64,000 nucleotides of DNA from assembly GCA_003290165.1 (NCBI GenBank), contig QNQO01009193.1:124001-188000 (forward strand), in the 5' to 3' direction. The number at the start of each line of letters is the position of its first letter. The first letter of the stretch is position 1. The notes under the pieces were generated by a model, which saw only the letters and a list, made by a program, of their open reading frames with translations, ran no database searches and was not told where the DNA came from. This stretch comes from Berberis thunbergii. Its lineage: Eukaryota; Streptophyta; Magnoliopsida; Ranunculales; Berberidaceae. Positions 1 to 11,331 of the stretch are shown here, one piece after another. A program made the translations under genes and the position numbers.

Positions 1-716
1 CGCATGCTTGTGCAACAAGGAGTGTCCCTTTAAACTTTGCCTTCAAGAATGTCCCATCAATAAATATAATTGGTCGACATCCACTAAAAAACCCTTCAAG
101 GGAAGCTTGAAATGCAATAAAACACTGATAATACCGATCTTCCTTAATTGTCACGAATGCCACACTACCAGGATTATTCTCTCGTATCTTTTGACATAAG
201 AAAGGTAGTCGCCTATAAGAGTCTATAGTAGAATCATGAAGGCATTATATAGCCAATTCCTTCCCACGTCAAGCTTGCTTGTATTGCAAGTTCACACCAA
301 AAGTTCTTGAAGTCTTTGACAATTTTTTTGGGAGCATAGCTTGGAGTCCATCATATTTTTTCTTCCATAATATTGGAGACTAGTTTTTTTTGAAGCCCTA
401 ACTTATAAACAAATTTATCAGCCGCAACGTGCACATGTTGTGGATCAAACTTGTATATATTAAATTCTAAAGTGTTCTTTACTTTAGATGCCTTCAACTT
501 CCATGGGCAACCATCCACCCCACATTTCGCCCTTATATATAAAGCATTGTCCTTCTCAAACGAGTATTTGAATTTGTGCGCTAATGCATACTTTTCTATC
601 GCAGCCCGTAAATCAGACACTATTGAAAATCTTTGACCAACCTCTTTGATAGCACTTCCCCATCTACTAGACACCAATGGGTCACTCAGCACCAATAAAA
701 TTGGTAGCGAAATCAT
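1..716 (-). pseudogene. MULE (Mutator-like) transposase relic, running off the left edge
   Basis: Mutator-like transposase remnant read on the minus strand. The segment 716-351 encodes the N-terminal MuDR-type DNA-binding domain, seen as a run containing LRAAIEKYALAHKF and KCGVDGCPWKLKAS (Cys/His finger). A one-base shift in an A-run near 355 breaks the frame. The other frames then continue the family: a block ending WEGIGYIMPS, then RRLPFLCQKIREN-like residues, and near position 60 a block with IDGTFLKAKFKGTLLVA. The last matches the start of the MULE catalytic core, where the Asp of IDGT is a DDE residue. At least one stop and two frameshifts are present, so it is dead. A stretch at about 900-840 followed by a GT donor may be a further upstream exon. 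The Met at 716 is not a convincing start. Confidence 0.8.
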
Positions 717-1042
717 GTATCACTTGCGATGCATTCGTGGCTAAAATAGTTGAACTGCATATATATATGAAAAAAAAGAATTAATAACTGAAATTAGAAA
801 ATTGATTAGTATAAAGTTGTTTGGAAAAAAAATTACTAACCCCATTTCTTAAGGATTTGAATTTTGTACGATAGTCATTTTCGTAAGCTTCAAGTAGAAC
901 CAATTGCTCATAGGCGTGTAACAATTGTTAATGGAGAAAAAGACAAGTATTAAAGAATTTTTTTTTCAACTCTCATGTAGATTTATATCAAATCTTGATT
1001 ATTTCATCTCAAATTCCTTGCAGCTCAAACTTTTTTTTTTTA
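717..1042. other. AT-rich stretch upstream of the MULE relic
   Basis: No gene is supported. On the minus strand 900-840 reads as a short exon-like segment (AYEQLVLLEAYENDY) ended by a plausible GT donor. It could belong to the MULE gene next door. A poly-T run lies at 958-967. Confidence 0.3.
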
Positions 1043-1145
1043 ACCTCTAGAAGGGAGGAGCAGCTATGGGATGCCAAACCTTAATTACCATAGTAAAAAA
1101 ACTTTTCACTCAAAGTTGAGGGTACGTTACGACTTTACCGGAACT
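1043..1145 (-). mobile_element. LINE 3' end fragment
   Basis: About 100 bp resemble the 3' end of the LINE at 47044-47140. Both have a T-run, then a variant of CCTCYAGNNGGGAGGRGCARCTATGG, then ATGCCARACCTTWATTAC, and about 35 bp later GAGGGTAC and ACGACTTTACC. Read on the minus strand this is a LINE 3' untranslated end running into its A-tail. The rest of this copy is absent or too decayed to see. A 153-codon open frame starting at 1071 begins inside this tail, is rich in Asn, Lys and Ser, and shows no family; I do not call it a gene. Confidence 0.55.
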
Positions 1146-2089
1146 AGAATTGCAGAAACAATCCTAGGTAAATTCCTAAAGCCAAGCAAGTTTCGAAACA
1201 AAATCTCAACTCAAAAGATAAGGTTAGTTTCACAGAATATGCATTTCTCAAGAGAAGAGGAAGACCTTACTCAAGAGATAAGACCTTATTCCTTGAATAA
1301 GGCCTTACTCAACAAAGAAGAGCTTAGAATCACAAAAAACTTCCAAGCAAACAAACCAAGCTTAGAATCAAAGAAGAACTCAAACTTATTAAACAACACA
1401 CAAAACCCTACTAATGTGAACTCCACGAACCCAAAATTTCAATCTAAAAAAATCAAACTATTTACTTTGCACCTTTTTTTTAAACTTTTTAATAAAAAAA
1501 GTAAGTTATGTGGGCAAAAAGTGAAAGTGTGAAAGCACTTTTTAATCATATCTTTTCAATTAACAGATACCCAAAGAGTGAAAGTGTGGGCCAAAAAAAA
1601 AAAAAAAACCATACCTCAATTTCTACATAGTTGATCAAACAAAAACATTGGGGATTTCTTTATCTCACCATACCTCAACGAAAGAGGATCATAAAAAAAT
1701 ATTGAAGGAAGAATAACTACTTGAGATGGAAAAGATGATCATAAACATACCTTAAGATTCAAAGAGATCGAAAAATATTGAGGAAATTAGAGATTTCATT
1801 TTGGCTGTAGTGTGTTGAAAAGATCGAAGGAAGAAAAAGAAACCTACACAAAAAGTATTTGTTCGTTATTTAGGTTTTCTAATTTTTTAGGAAGGATAAA
1901 TATGTCATAGTACTTTTATGGGTTAACCTGGGTTAAAAAAAGTCATTGTTAGTCATAAAATAAGGCACAAATTGGCTATTACATCAACTACAGTATCTAA
2001 ATTGTCTATTTTGTGAAAAAGTAGACCCTAAAAGTCATTGTTCGAACAATTTTTGCAATAATGAAAAAATTTCCCTGATGCATATTCCA
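1146..2089. other. AT-rich stretch with no recognised gene
   Basis: No domain is recognisable in any frame. It contains an A-run at 1590-1606 and short imperfect repeats of an AGAGATAAGACCTTA-type motif at 1266-1310. Confidence 0.3.
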
Positions 2090-2092
2090 CTT

Positions 2093-2401
2093 TCACCTTT
2101 TCATATTTCCCTCCATCAAAACCACTTTAACTAATGCTTGAAGACCAAAAATACTATGAAAATATCTCACAAATGAGTGAATCTCATATTCTAGGTAAAT
2201 ATTACAAAACTCATCATAAACTTGTTTCATTTCCAAGGAAACACTACTACCATAAATTTGTGTGAATGTGAACTCGACCAACTTCATATTGAAATGAGAC
2301 TTTAAAATGGTTTCAATCTCCAAAACTACACGACAAGTATGCCAATACTGGTCAAACATCAACTTCATGCTTACAAAAAAATAATTCAAACTATAAACCA
2401 A
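2093..2401 (-). pseudogene. hAT transposase fragment (RNase-H-like region)
   Basis: A 102-codon minus-strand frame matches the pattern of the RNase-H-fold region of plant BED-type hAT transposases. It starts with KLMFDQYWHTCRVVLEIETIL, followed by a block like the family's MKLVEFTFTQIYG and by YDEFCNIYLEYE. In intact members this region lies before the C-terminal dimerisation domain. No BED finger or dimerisation domain is visible nearby, so this is an isolated fragment. It is unrelated to the TTF-type hAT relic at 11-15 kb. Confidence 0.65.
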
Positions 2402-2595
2402 AAATTTGATCCCCTAATCTAAAAAATTGCATCACCAGTGACGAAAAATTTAAGGAGTCGGCACACAACATCATCAATCAATCTCAAAAACTACACAAGC
2501 ACATCCAGTTGATAAAACGATAAAATTAATAACATCACGACCTAATAAAATTCTAGATAATTAAGAAGAATTATTTGCATAACTTGACTTACTAA

Positions 2596-3946
2596 GAGCA
2601 TCTCCAATCATCCCCCATAATAAATTTTCCTTCAACTTCCCCCTAAATTTAGGGGGAAGTTAATCATCCCTTAAATCTCATATATTAATAAAATAATCTC
2701 ATAATTTAATTTTTCTAAATTAAAAATAAATAAAAATAAAAACAAAAGTATCTAAATAATAGTATAATTAAAAATTAATTATTAATACTAATTTAAATAA
2801 TGATAAATAATTATTTAAAAAGTATTTATAGTATAATTAAAAATAAATTAATACTAATTTAAACAAAATTAATTATTAATTCTAATTTAAATAATAATAA
2901 AGTTATTAATAGTAATTATTAATACTAATTCAAAATAATAGTATAATTAAAAAAATAATTATCTAAATAATGATTAAAAACGTGGAAGATACATTTAAAT
3001 AATGATAAAAAATTTAATTATTAATACTATTTTTGTAACTCCCAAAATTTTTAATTAGTCAAATTTAAATTAAGTATAAACTAATAATAGTATAATTAAA
3101 AAAATCTAAATAATAGTATAATTGAAAATAATAATATTATATATTAAATTGAAATTAATAATAATATATTTAATAATATAATTGAAACTAATTTATGTAA
3201 ATATATTAAGTTGAAATTAATAATAGTATAATTGAAATTAAATTGGTAATGCAGGAGAATTTCTAGGGTTCCTAATTTGCATTCAAAGTTATTTCCTAAA
3301 TAACTTTGAGAGATCTTTCAATTTAATTAGGAGTATTTTTAGTTTCCTTTTAGGATTAGGCATTATTATTTTTAGAAATAGACTGCTTGTTATTTTATAT
3401 TTTATTTTATTTTATTTTTTATTTTAGAAATAGGCAGTTTCTTTTTAGGATTTACTTTTTTCTTTTAGGTAATACTTCTTTTATCGTTTAGGAAAAGATT
3501 ATGAACCCAATTTGGGCCAGATTTTTGGCAGATTACTTATTTTATTATGTATTTCATTTTAGTAAGATTATTGAAAATTGCCATTATTTTGTTAAAATTC
3601 TAATAATGAGTTTTAGCTATACAGCCCGGCTTGTGGGCTAATTTAGAGACAATTTTTTATTTGCCTAATTTTGAATTGATATTAGAGATATTTCTCTGTG
3701 TTTTGGGAGATCATTTTGTATTCTTCCTTGTGAATTATCTGTTAGAATTAGCCCGCGGGATAATCGTTATTCTGCCCGACGTCAATTGGTATAGAAAAGT
3801 TGAAGATATATTAAAATAATGATAAAAAAGTTAAAATATGGGATGTGGTTGCAGTGGTGGAGAAATAGGTAATCTCTAAATTTAACTTTTGATTAAAATG
3901 AGAGATGATTCATCCCCCATTTTAACTTTTACCATTAGAGATGCTC
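2596..3946. mobile_element. PIF/Harbinger-like non-autonomous element with TAA target duplication
   Basis: The element begins GAGCATCTCCAAT at 2596 and ends in its inverted copy ATTAGAGATGCTC at 3946. It is flanked on both sides by TAA (2593-2595 and 3947-3949). Subterminal CATCCCCCAT motifs are also mirrored. Short TIRs with a TWA target duplication are the signature of PIF/Harbinger elements and Tourist-like MITEs. The interior is extremely AT-rich and built from short repeats such as AATAATAGTATAATTAAA. The part at about 3240-3800 differs in composition and looks like a foreign insert or captured sequence, possibly a solo LTR. No transposase is encoded. Confidence 0.75.
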
Positions 3947-3949
3947 TAA

Positions 3950-5477
3950 AACATACAAATCATAGCCAACAACAACCATTCAAAAGCTAAAACATAGGCT
4001 TACACTAAAATAATAAATCCAAGCATAAAACATACAACTTCACAAGAGTACACCTCAAAACTCAAATAATGAAGAAACCAGACTCTACCGCACCACTCCG
4101 CTGCCTAAAACACCTCCTCTGCCTACAACCCAATAAGAATACTCCCACATGGCTTATCCATATCCCAGTTAATTGTAATGACATACTTACCGAGAAGGCA
4201 TTAATTAGTAGTCTCATAAAATGGCTTCAAGCATCTCATGATAACACATGTTATTTTCCATTCTTCATTCGAAAGATTAAACTGCCATAGGTGTTAGTTA
4301 CCCTCAGCTATAGCCTGAAGTAAAATCTTTTTGAAAAAAAGTACTCTATATTTTTAAAATAGAAACCACTGATTGTGCCAATGGAACACATTCCTTGGCT
4401 CATTGGTAAATATTGAAGATATTTAACATATGATTCTCCTTGGTCGATCAATGATAAACATTGAAGATAGTTTTGGTTTGATTCCCAACAGATGTAGAGT
4501 TCCAAGGTGTTGGGCAATCAAGTTTCAATTTCTTGTTACTAGCAATGAAAATTGTTGGACAACTTCAGTAAACATTTTTTAGTTTGATGAGTTTATAAAG
4601 ATACTTTACATTTTCTCTTATCTTCTTAATGACCTCATATATAGAACGAGTGTGAAAAATGTTCCCCCTTCAACCTATCACATGCCATAGAAATTTCCAC
4701 TCAAACGTAGCAGTGGTAGATTGTAGAAAAAAAAATGTTTGCACAATGCATGTGGAAAACATGTGTTGCCCTTAGGGAAAGGGCAACTTCAGGGTCTAGG
4801 GACTTGATCTACATAATTAGTAGATTGTCCTCTTGAGTGCATATCAGTGCAAATGAAAGACTCATTATTATTCAGTTACCCCCTTAAATAGATCAAGATT
4901 GATCAATCCAAGAGAAACCCTAGAATCACATTTGATTCGCGTGCAAAGTATCAAAGAAAACACATACACAAAAGACACAAATATTTACATGGTTCTACAA
5001 GCTGCCTACTTCACGCTCGAGATGCACTATATTGGTGAATAACAATATTACAATCAATCTCTCTAACTTTTTGCCTTATCTTGTGTTACCTCTCTTAGCC
5101 CTAGAATTGCTAAAAAGAATTTTCACACTATTTTGGAAACTCATACAAACACACATATATAGATCCCCAAACTTTACATGTAAGAAATGCATAAAATCCC
5201 ACTCAAAATAGAGTCTAGTTGCTAAAAATTTGCAACTCTATCCAGATGTGAGTTCCAACCTACCTGAAGAGATCTGGACTGCATATTGACATGATAAACA
5301 TATTCGGACTCGGACTTGTATTCACCTAATTGAGCATCCGAACTACGACCTGACATGAGAGCCATGTCTCGACTCGATACCTTGAATTCACCTATTTTGA
5401 GTACCTTGAATTGGGAGCCATATTTTCAACACTTGCTACCCCATTTAAAAAAGTGGTTATAAGTCAAAGACAACGGG
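3950..5477. other. No supported gene; possible old LTR debris
   Basis: No domain was recognised. The 73-codon frame at 4069-4290 and the others here are not conserved-looking. At 4960-5060 a segment with ATTTACATGGTTC followed by GCCTACTTCACG resembles a motif common in plant LTR sequences, but I could not define an element. Confidence 0.25.
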
Positions 5478-5485
5478 TTTTATAC

Positions 5486-6498
5486 TAAGGCTGGGCAGGT
5501 CCTGGTAACCGAGTCGAAAATTAAAAATCGAAAATCGGCCCAAAAATTTTAAGCCCGCAATTATGAGGCTCAAGACCGAATCGAGTTGACTGGCTAACCG
5601 AGGTCCCGGTTAATCGAATTCCGAGCCGGTCTCGGTCCAAAGCGCAAAGTCCAACTGAATTTGATAAAGCCAACTAAATTTGTTACAAATAGGAATTTGT
5701 CGACATATATCACAATGCATATAATACAAAATTCACATCACTGATGACACACACAGCATAACACACATACAAATACAATCACAGACTCCGTTTTCAACTC
5801 AAAACAAACTCTGTTTTCAACTCAAAACAGAGTCCGTTTTCAACTTTTCATTACAATCACAGAGTCTGTTTTCTGTTTTCAACTAATACAAATACAGTTT
5901 TCAACTCATATAAATACAATCACAGATAGAGTCTGTTTTCAACTCAAACCAGAGTCTGTTTTCAACGCATACAAATACAGTTTTCAACTCATATAAATAC
6001 AATCACAGAGATAGTCTCTTTTCAACACAGACTTTGTTTTGAGTTTTGAGTTTGTTTTTTTTTTTACTCACCTTCAAACTTAAGGGAGGAGAGGAGTCAC
6101 ACTCACACAGTGAGGAGCCGCACAGAGAGTTGTTGCAACAACAGTGTTCGCAGTGTTCGCACAAGAAGTTGAGGAGGAGAGGAGTACCGAGTAGCCGAGG
6201 AGGAGAGTAGTTGAGGAGTCGCAATTGCACAGGGAGGAGAGGAATCAAGGAGTCGCAGGTTGAAAGTGAAAGTAGTTGAGGAAGAGAGGGAGAGGAGTAG
6301 GGCTTAGTAAATTAACTTCTATTTATTCATACCCAGGCTGACCCGATTACTCGACGAGCTTCAAAAATGGTAACCAAGGCCAGAACCAGAAACATCGGGG
6401 CGGGCTAGGTTTTAAAACCGAAAATTAAAAAATAAATAAAAACTCGATCCGAACCGACCCGATCGGTCCGGGTTGTCGGTCTGAAATGCCCACCCCTA
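5486..6498. mobile_element. Non-autonomous hAT element with 8-bp target duplication
   Basis: The left end TAAGGCTGGGCA (5486) and right end TGCCCACCCCTA (to 6498) form hAT-type terminal inverted repeats. They are flanked by a perfect 8-bp duplication, TTTTATAC, at 5478-5485 and 6499-6506. Eight-base duplications are diagnostic of hAT transposition. The 1013-bp interior carries CCGA-rich subterminal motifs in both halves (GACCGAATCG, CCGACCCGATCGG) and a central minisatellite. It has no transposase, so it must have been moved in trans. The minus frame at 6003-6248 is a by-product of simple sequence. Confidence 0.88.
5787..6020. repeat. Minisatellite inside the hAT element
   Basis: Irregular tandem repeats of a GTTTTCAACTCA core are joined to either AAACAGAGTCT or TATAAATACAATCACAGA. 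About nine copies of GTTTTCAAC occur in about 230 bp. Confidence 0.7.
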
Positions 6499-6506
6499 TT
6501 TTATAC

Positions 6507-7199
6507 TAACAATGGGTTTTCATTAGTAACTTTCTATTCAATTATGTCTCGAGTTCTATTCAAACAAAGGTGTACAATTAGCAATGATATTAGGTTTCCT
6601 CGTGAAAATAATTACATTATTGTTTTCGTTTTCATTATTGTTTTCGTTTTTTGTTATGCAAGGAAATTATTATTATAATTTTATGAAATTCATGCCTGGT
6701 TATTTCTTGTAGAGCTTGTAGTCCAATTTCCTGAATTTATACATTCAGCAATAGATTTAAACATTGAATCTTGGGTTCGCTTGACATTTAAAATATCAGC
6801 TCATATTTTATATCTTGCCTATAATTAAGCCTCTAAAATTCAATTTTAGTGTCCTCCCATCTTTCAACTGTCCCCGCTCCAAATTCATGGTATGAGTATT
6901 ATATTATCCATTCATTTGAGTGAAAACACCCTCAAACACAAGACATTATACAAAATGGGTAAGTAGCTTAGAGATTTTTTTAAATGAAATATAAAGATTC
7001 ATGAAAATAAATGGAAATTTGTGATGAACAAAAAAAGAAAAATCTAAAAACAAAAAGTAAGCAGTTCAGGAAAACAAATTGTCCACAACTAATTAAGGAG
7101 ATTTTGCTAAATTTAGAAGAAAACAAGTAGCCATGTAGAAAGTGCTTAGAAAGTTGGAACACGGTTACTTAAATCTTAGTTTTGAAATTGCCAACACAA
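6507..7199. other. Upstream region of the LTPG gene
   Basis: No gene or element is recognised between the hAT target duplication and the LTPG promoter. The tract is AT-rich and may hold distal regulatory sequence. Confidence 0.35.
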
Positions 7200-7218
7200 A
7201 AGTCGCACCAGAACTACC

Positions 7219-7226
7219 CTATAAAC
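7219..7226 (+). promoter_or_regulatory. Probable TATA box of the LTPG gene
   Basis: CTATAAAC lies about 75 bp before the start codon at 7300. That is a normal spacing for a TATA box about 30 bp upstream of a short 5' leader. It is the best TATA match immediately upstream. Confidence 0.5.
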
Positions 7227-7299
7227 ACCAAAAGCTGTAACCACTCAAACCAGTTTTCTGATTTCTTCATACGTGACACAGAGAAGGCAGAGAAGGTTC

Positions 7300-9452
7300 A
7301 TGGAGTCTACCCAGGTTTTGCTTTCAGCATTTATTTTGCTCTCTTCATGGATTGTGGTTGGGTTTGCCATTTCACTTGATGATCTCTCCTCCCTGGGAGG
7401 AGCAGCAGCAGCATCAGCATCTGCATCAGGTGATTCGTTTCCATGTGTAAAAAAGCTTCTTCCATGTCAACCTTACTTGGAGGATCCATCATCGCCGCCT
7501 TCGTCATGTTGTCTTCCTTTGAAGGAGATGGTTGTTAATGATGCCCAGTGCCTTTGTCACATCTTCAACAATCCTAATTTCATGAAAACTCTAAATGTGA
7601 CCCAAGGTCAAGCTCTCAAGCTTCCCAAGGCTTGTGGTGCCAATGCTGATATAACTCGTTGCAAAGAAGGTATATAACTAATTTCTTAAATTTTCAACCA
7701 TGTTTGCAGTTTTGGAATTTTGGATGATCCTGTGGATATTTCGTCCCCCATTCTTTACACCATTTGGATGAAAATAATTATTAATTGGGGATCTTTCTTA
7801 GTATTTATCATGAAAATAGTTTCTTATCATTTGTTTGAGTAGTAAATGAATTGGGATAGAGTGTCACAAAAGAAGTTCAGTCTGTTCTCTTTAAATTGTG
7901 GTTATTTTTGTATAAAATCAGCTCGATGGCCCAACGTGGTGGTAGAGAGTAAATGATAAACCCAAAGCAACCAGTTGGTATCCCTAGTATAACCTAACCT
8001 AAAATACATTGATGGATGAGCAGTTGGAGGAGTTTGAATTCTTTGGTTGTTTGTTTTTAGAATGCAAACTTAATTTTTATTTACTCTTGGGTTTTCTTGA
8101 AAATTAGAAACCTGCATTCACTTTTTACGCGGGGAACATTGGCCTACAATTGTGGGATCTGTTGTAGTCTATTGGAAACTGAATGTATAGACTAAACAAT
8201 ATTGCTATTGGGAAGCCCTGATTCTAGAGGGCGAGGATGATGGGCGTTGTTGGGCCTGCCCTTGCGCTCTCCCTCGCTCCAAAAATATGTTACCTGATGT
8301 TACTACGAGTAAGTCTAGGGAGCGAGGGAGGGTCTCCCACCGCCCACTCTCGCTCCCTAGAATCAGGGTGTAGTAGCATATTGTGTTCATGGACTCTTAG
8401 ACTTTTCTAAAAATTCCTTTTATGAAAAGGAATATAAAGCGTTATGTTTTCAAGGTCAAGTATTTTTGTCATTAATTAAGATGCGAATGACTGATTCTTG
8501 ACAATTTGTCATATTTCGTGATCACCTAATTGTCTTGTGCATGCAGGTGCTACATCTCCATCCAGTACGTTGACAACTCCACCTCCTTCAGCAAACTCCA
8601 ATAGTGGTGAGTTGAAATAAAAAAATAATTGATTCCACACATTGATTTTCTTCTTATGAAATAGAAATGATTTGTCATTGCTTTACTGTCAAATTATAAA
8701 GTTCGGAAAATATATGTTACCTCAGTAGAAATTAAGCGGTTCTAGAAAATTATTCAAATTAGTGATAATTTGCCAATTTTCGTGTTTTTCTGTGGGATAT
8801 GAGACATTCATTTTAGGATATAATTTCTTGATCGAGCATAAGGTCGCACCTTAGAATATATACATATATATTTTCAATATTTCATGCCACCTACCTAGAA
8901 ATTTAAGAATTATTTGATTTTTATTTTATCAGGATTATCTTCTCATAGTTCCTATTCCAGACTCTTTTTTTTTTTAACACCAGCAAGTATAGTTTTCAAT
9001 TTTGTATTCTGATTTAATGGTTGCTAAAATATTATTGCTTTGAGCAACTTGGAAAATTGCATTAAAAATTGAATTTATTAGAAGTATTAGATTAGTAATA
9101 TTATGGATTATCAAATTTCTTTTTATTTAATAGAATGGTTTGATCAAAGATAATGAGATTTCTTCTTATTTCATTTAAATTTTTATAAGAGAGCATACTA
9201 TACTTTGAATAAGAAAACCTTAACATAAACTAAATAATCATGTTATAACCTTTGATCGATCATTTAGCTCACGATTCACGGTAATAGGCTCTTACTAACT
9301 ATTATTTAATTTATTTAAGGAAAATGTAGAAAATATTTTGATTTTCATGTGTTCCTACTGGCTCACCAACAGGTTCAACAAGTGGAGCTTACTACTTTGG
9401 AGGATATGTTTTCATTTATCTATTATCATCGCTTCTTTGCTTGTCTCTGTAA
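7300..9452 (+). CDS. GPI-anchored non-specific lipid-transfer protein (LTPG type), three exons
   Basis: The gene spans exons 7300-7669, 8547-8606 and 9373-9452. All introns are GT-AG and split a Gly codon after its first base, giving 169 residues. The ATG at 7300 is the first in frame; the open frame extends upstream only to a GTG. Residues 1-23 are a hydrophobic signal peptide. The eight-cysteine motif of plant lipid-transfer proteins is complete: Cys 49, 56, 70-71, 84, 86, 112 and 121, with C-C and C-L-C spacing. Exons 2 and 3 encode a Ser/Thr/Pro-rich linker and then a hydrophobic tail, YVFIYLLSSLLCLSL, ending at the stop, as expected of a GPI-attachment signal. Members of this family bind lipids at the outer plasma membrane or cell wall and help export cuticular lipids. 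The frame is clean and splice sites are canonical, so I take it as functional. AATAAA at 9572 is a possible poly(A) signal. Confidence 0.92.
8216..8368. mobile_element. Short fold-back element (MITE-like) in LTPG intron 1
   Basis: CCCTGATTCTAG at 8216 is mirrored by CTAGAATCAGGG ending at 8368. Inside, CTCCCTCGCTCC (about 8270) is mirrored by GGAGCGAGGGAG (about 8318). The 153-bp unit can fold into a hairpin and is much more GC-rich than the rest of the intron. No target duplication was identified with confidence, so the superfamily is unknown. Confidence 0.6.
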
Positions 9453-9571
9453 GAATATTAGGGTTATAGAACTTTGAAGTTTATCGTTAATTTAGAGTTA
9501 AGTTTGGAAGTGCTTTATTTTATAGTTTATAAATTTTTATATATGCATGTGTAAACCATGGGCATTCAACC

Positions 9572-9577
9572 AATAAA
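9572..9577 (+). terminator. Possible polyadenylation signal of LTPG
   Basis: AATAAA lies 120 bp after the stop codon, the first perfect match downstream. Plant signals are loose, so this is only a candidate. Confidence 0.35.
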
Positions 9578-10075
9578 AAAAAGAAAAGAGAATGATGTTG
9601 TCCAATCAAAAGGGTTTTTTATGTTATCTCATCACCATTCAAAGGTTCAACACTGTCGAAGTCATCGTTTCCATAGTGTTTCATTCAGAAACAATAATTT
9701 ATTTAGGAAGTTCGGGATAAAACATGATTACTTTTCTTTAGTTTTTATTAACCCTCATCGAAACACGATTTACTTGATTGATACAAAATTCGACTATAGA
9801 CCCAAGATATTTTCTATTTTGTCGAATCATGTGATGTTTAGATTCAACTCTTATCCGGAACCAAACTATGTGGAAACTTTTTAGCATTTCTATACTTCAT
9901 TAATTCTACATAATCATAGGGAATGGTTTGTGAACCATGAGTGAAAAAATAAAATTCTAGGAATCATGAAAGGTGCAAAACTTCCTGGGGCTTATCCACA
10001 CAATCACATTATATTGACAATTACAAAAAAGTTGTTCATACTATGAGTATAGTATGGTGGTGATCGGGCAGGTAT
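9578..10075. other. Intergenic; an uncharacterised 108-codon frame overlaps it
   Basis: A frame at 9558-9884 (+) is open for 108 codons. It starts inside the likely LTPG 3' untranslated region and matches no family I know. I do not support it as a gene. Confidence 0.2.
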
Positions 10076-10125
10076 GCCCCATAGTCTAGTGGTTAGGACG
10101 TCTCTCTTTCAAGGAGATTACGGGA
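10076..10125 (+). pseudogene. trnE: Plastid-like trnE(UUC) remnant
   Basis: The sequence starting GCCCCATAGTCTAGTGG and continuing through CTCTCTTTCAAGGAG follows plastid trnE-UUC closely, through the D arm and the anticodon arm. The anticodon TTC is at 10108-10110. Similarity fades after ACGGG near 10124: the T arm and 3' acceptor strand are not recognisable, so it is truncated. It probably came from plastid DNA inserted in the nucleus or from a tRNA-derived retroelement head. No neighbouring plastid genes are visible. Confidence 0.5.
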
Positions 10126-11331
10126 AAGTTTTATCTAACCAAGCATTTTTGACTCAACGAAATCAAATTACAATAGTGCTTATAGGCAAGTGCTAGTTGC
10201 AACAACTCCTCTGAAAATGTATTAATTGTAGTTCTAACTTGTAACCACTCATCTAAACTTTGATTTGTGCGTTGTCCATGGAGGTCTGGAAAGTGTTTAC
10301 TTTTATCGTGAAAGGGACGATTTTCTTTGTATCCCTCTTGGATTCTTTGTTGGGGTGTATTAAGGGGCATCAATTCAGTTCTCGGTTAAAAATGAAATGG
10401 GTCATGCATTTGTGCTCTCTCTGGATGGTGCTTATAGAAATGTAGAAGTAGCTTTTGATAAACTGAATCAAGAACTATGCTTTCTGGTTTAGAGATCTAT
10501 GTAGAAAGAGAGTGTTATTATTTCCCTGTTTGGATGGATTCCGCGCTAGTACTATAGCAAATTGGTTCCACAAGATTTGGACTTCATGTTTATCAAGAGT
10601 TGAATACTGCTTCAAAAAGTTTAGAGTTGAAGAAGTTAAATGGTTTGCTTCCTGCTAAAAAGAGGGATTGTTTAGTTTGTAATGTAGATCTTTCAAGTAA
10701 TTTTCGTAAACCCAAACGGATGAATAAATCTTAAGGTGCAAATCTGGTTTAAATGTCTACAATATCTGGTGATGCAAATCTCCATTACCTATTCAATATT
10801 CAAAGTATCTTTCCTCTCAAACCTTTACTATTTCCCATTTTCGGCTAGAAAGAAGACAAAACTTAATGACTGAGAAAGTCAAAAGCTCAAACTAATTTGT
10901 AACTAAAGATGGATGATTGCTTACTTAGTTTCTTCCTTAACTTGCTCTTGATACCCTAATTCTTTACATGGATGAGATTAAGTCATAGAAAATACTATAA
11001 CCCGACAATCCGGTGTCGAATTATTGTTTGTATCTTAATAATGAAAATTCTTCTATGCATCCAAAACCTTTGGGTGCACGGTGCATCCAGGTTTTTCTTG
11101 TGAATTTGATTTGCAACTTAAGCAAGTAGTAGCTTATATATACACACACACACCTAGTAGTAAGTTTATGTACATTGGGTGGTAACTTTTTGTGAATGTG
11201 TCCTACATCCAAATTTATGCATGTATCACAACATAGCTCCTTTAATAGTTTTTTATGAGTGAAAAATATTGATTTTTACGTTTATGTTCTAGAATTCTAG
11301 TTCTAGAGGTGCCTTTAGTTCCCAAGAGTAG
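10126..11331. other. No recognised gene
   Basis: Several short frames exist (for example 10131-10373 on the minus strand), none with a domain I know. A short dinucleotide run, TATATACACACACAC, is at 11136-11151. Confidence 0.25.

Noticed and set aside
1071..1532. 153-codon open frame
   Set aside because: Starts within a LINE tail, is compositionally biased (Asn/Lys/Ser) and has no domain or start context.
7273..7299. Upstream extension of the lipid-transfer protein
   Set aside because: The frame opens with GTG, not ATG. The ATG at 7300 begins directly at a good signal peptide.
8205..8390. Minus frame across the LTPG intron
   Set aside because: It is the hairpin element read on one strand.
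9558..9884. 108-codon open frame after the lipid-transfer gene
   Set aside because: Overlaps the likely 3' untranslated region and shows no family resemblance.
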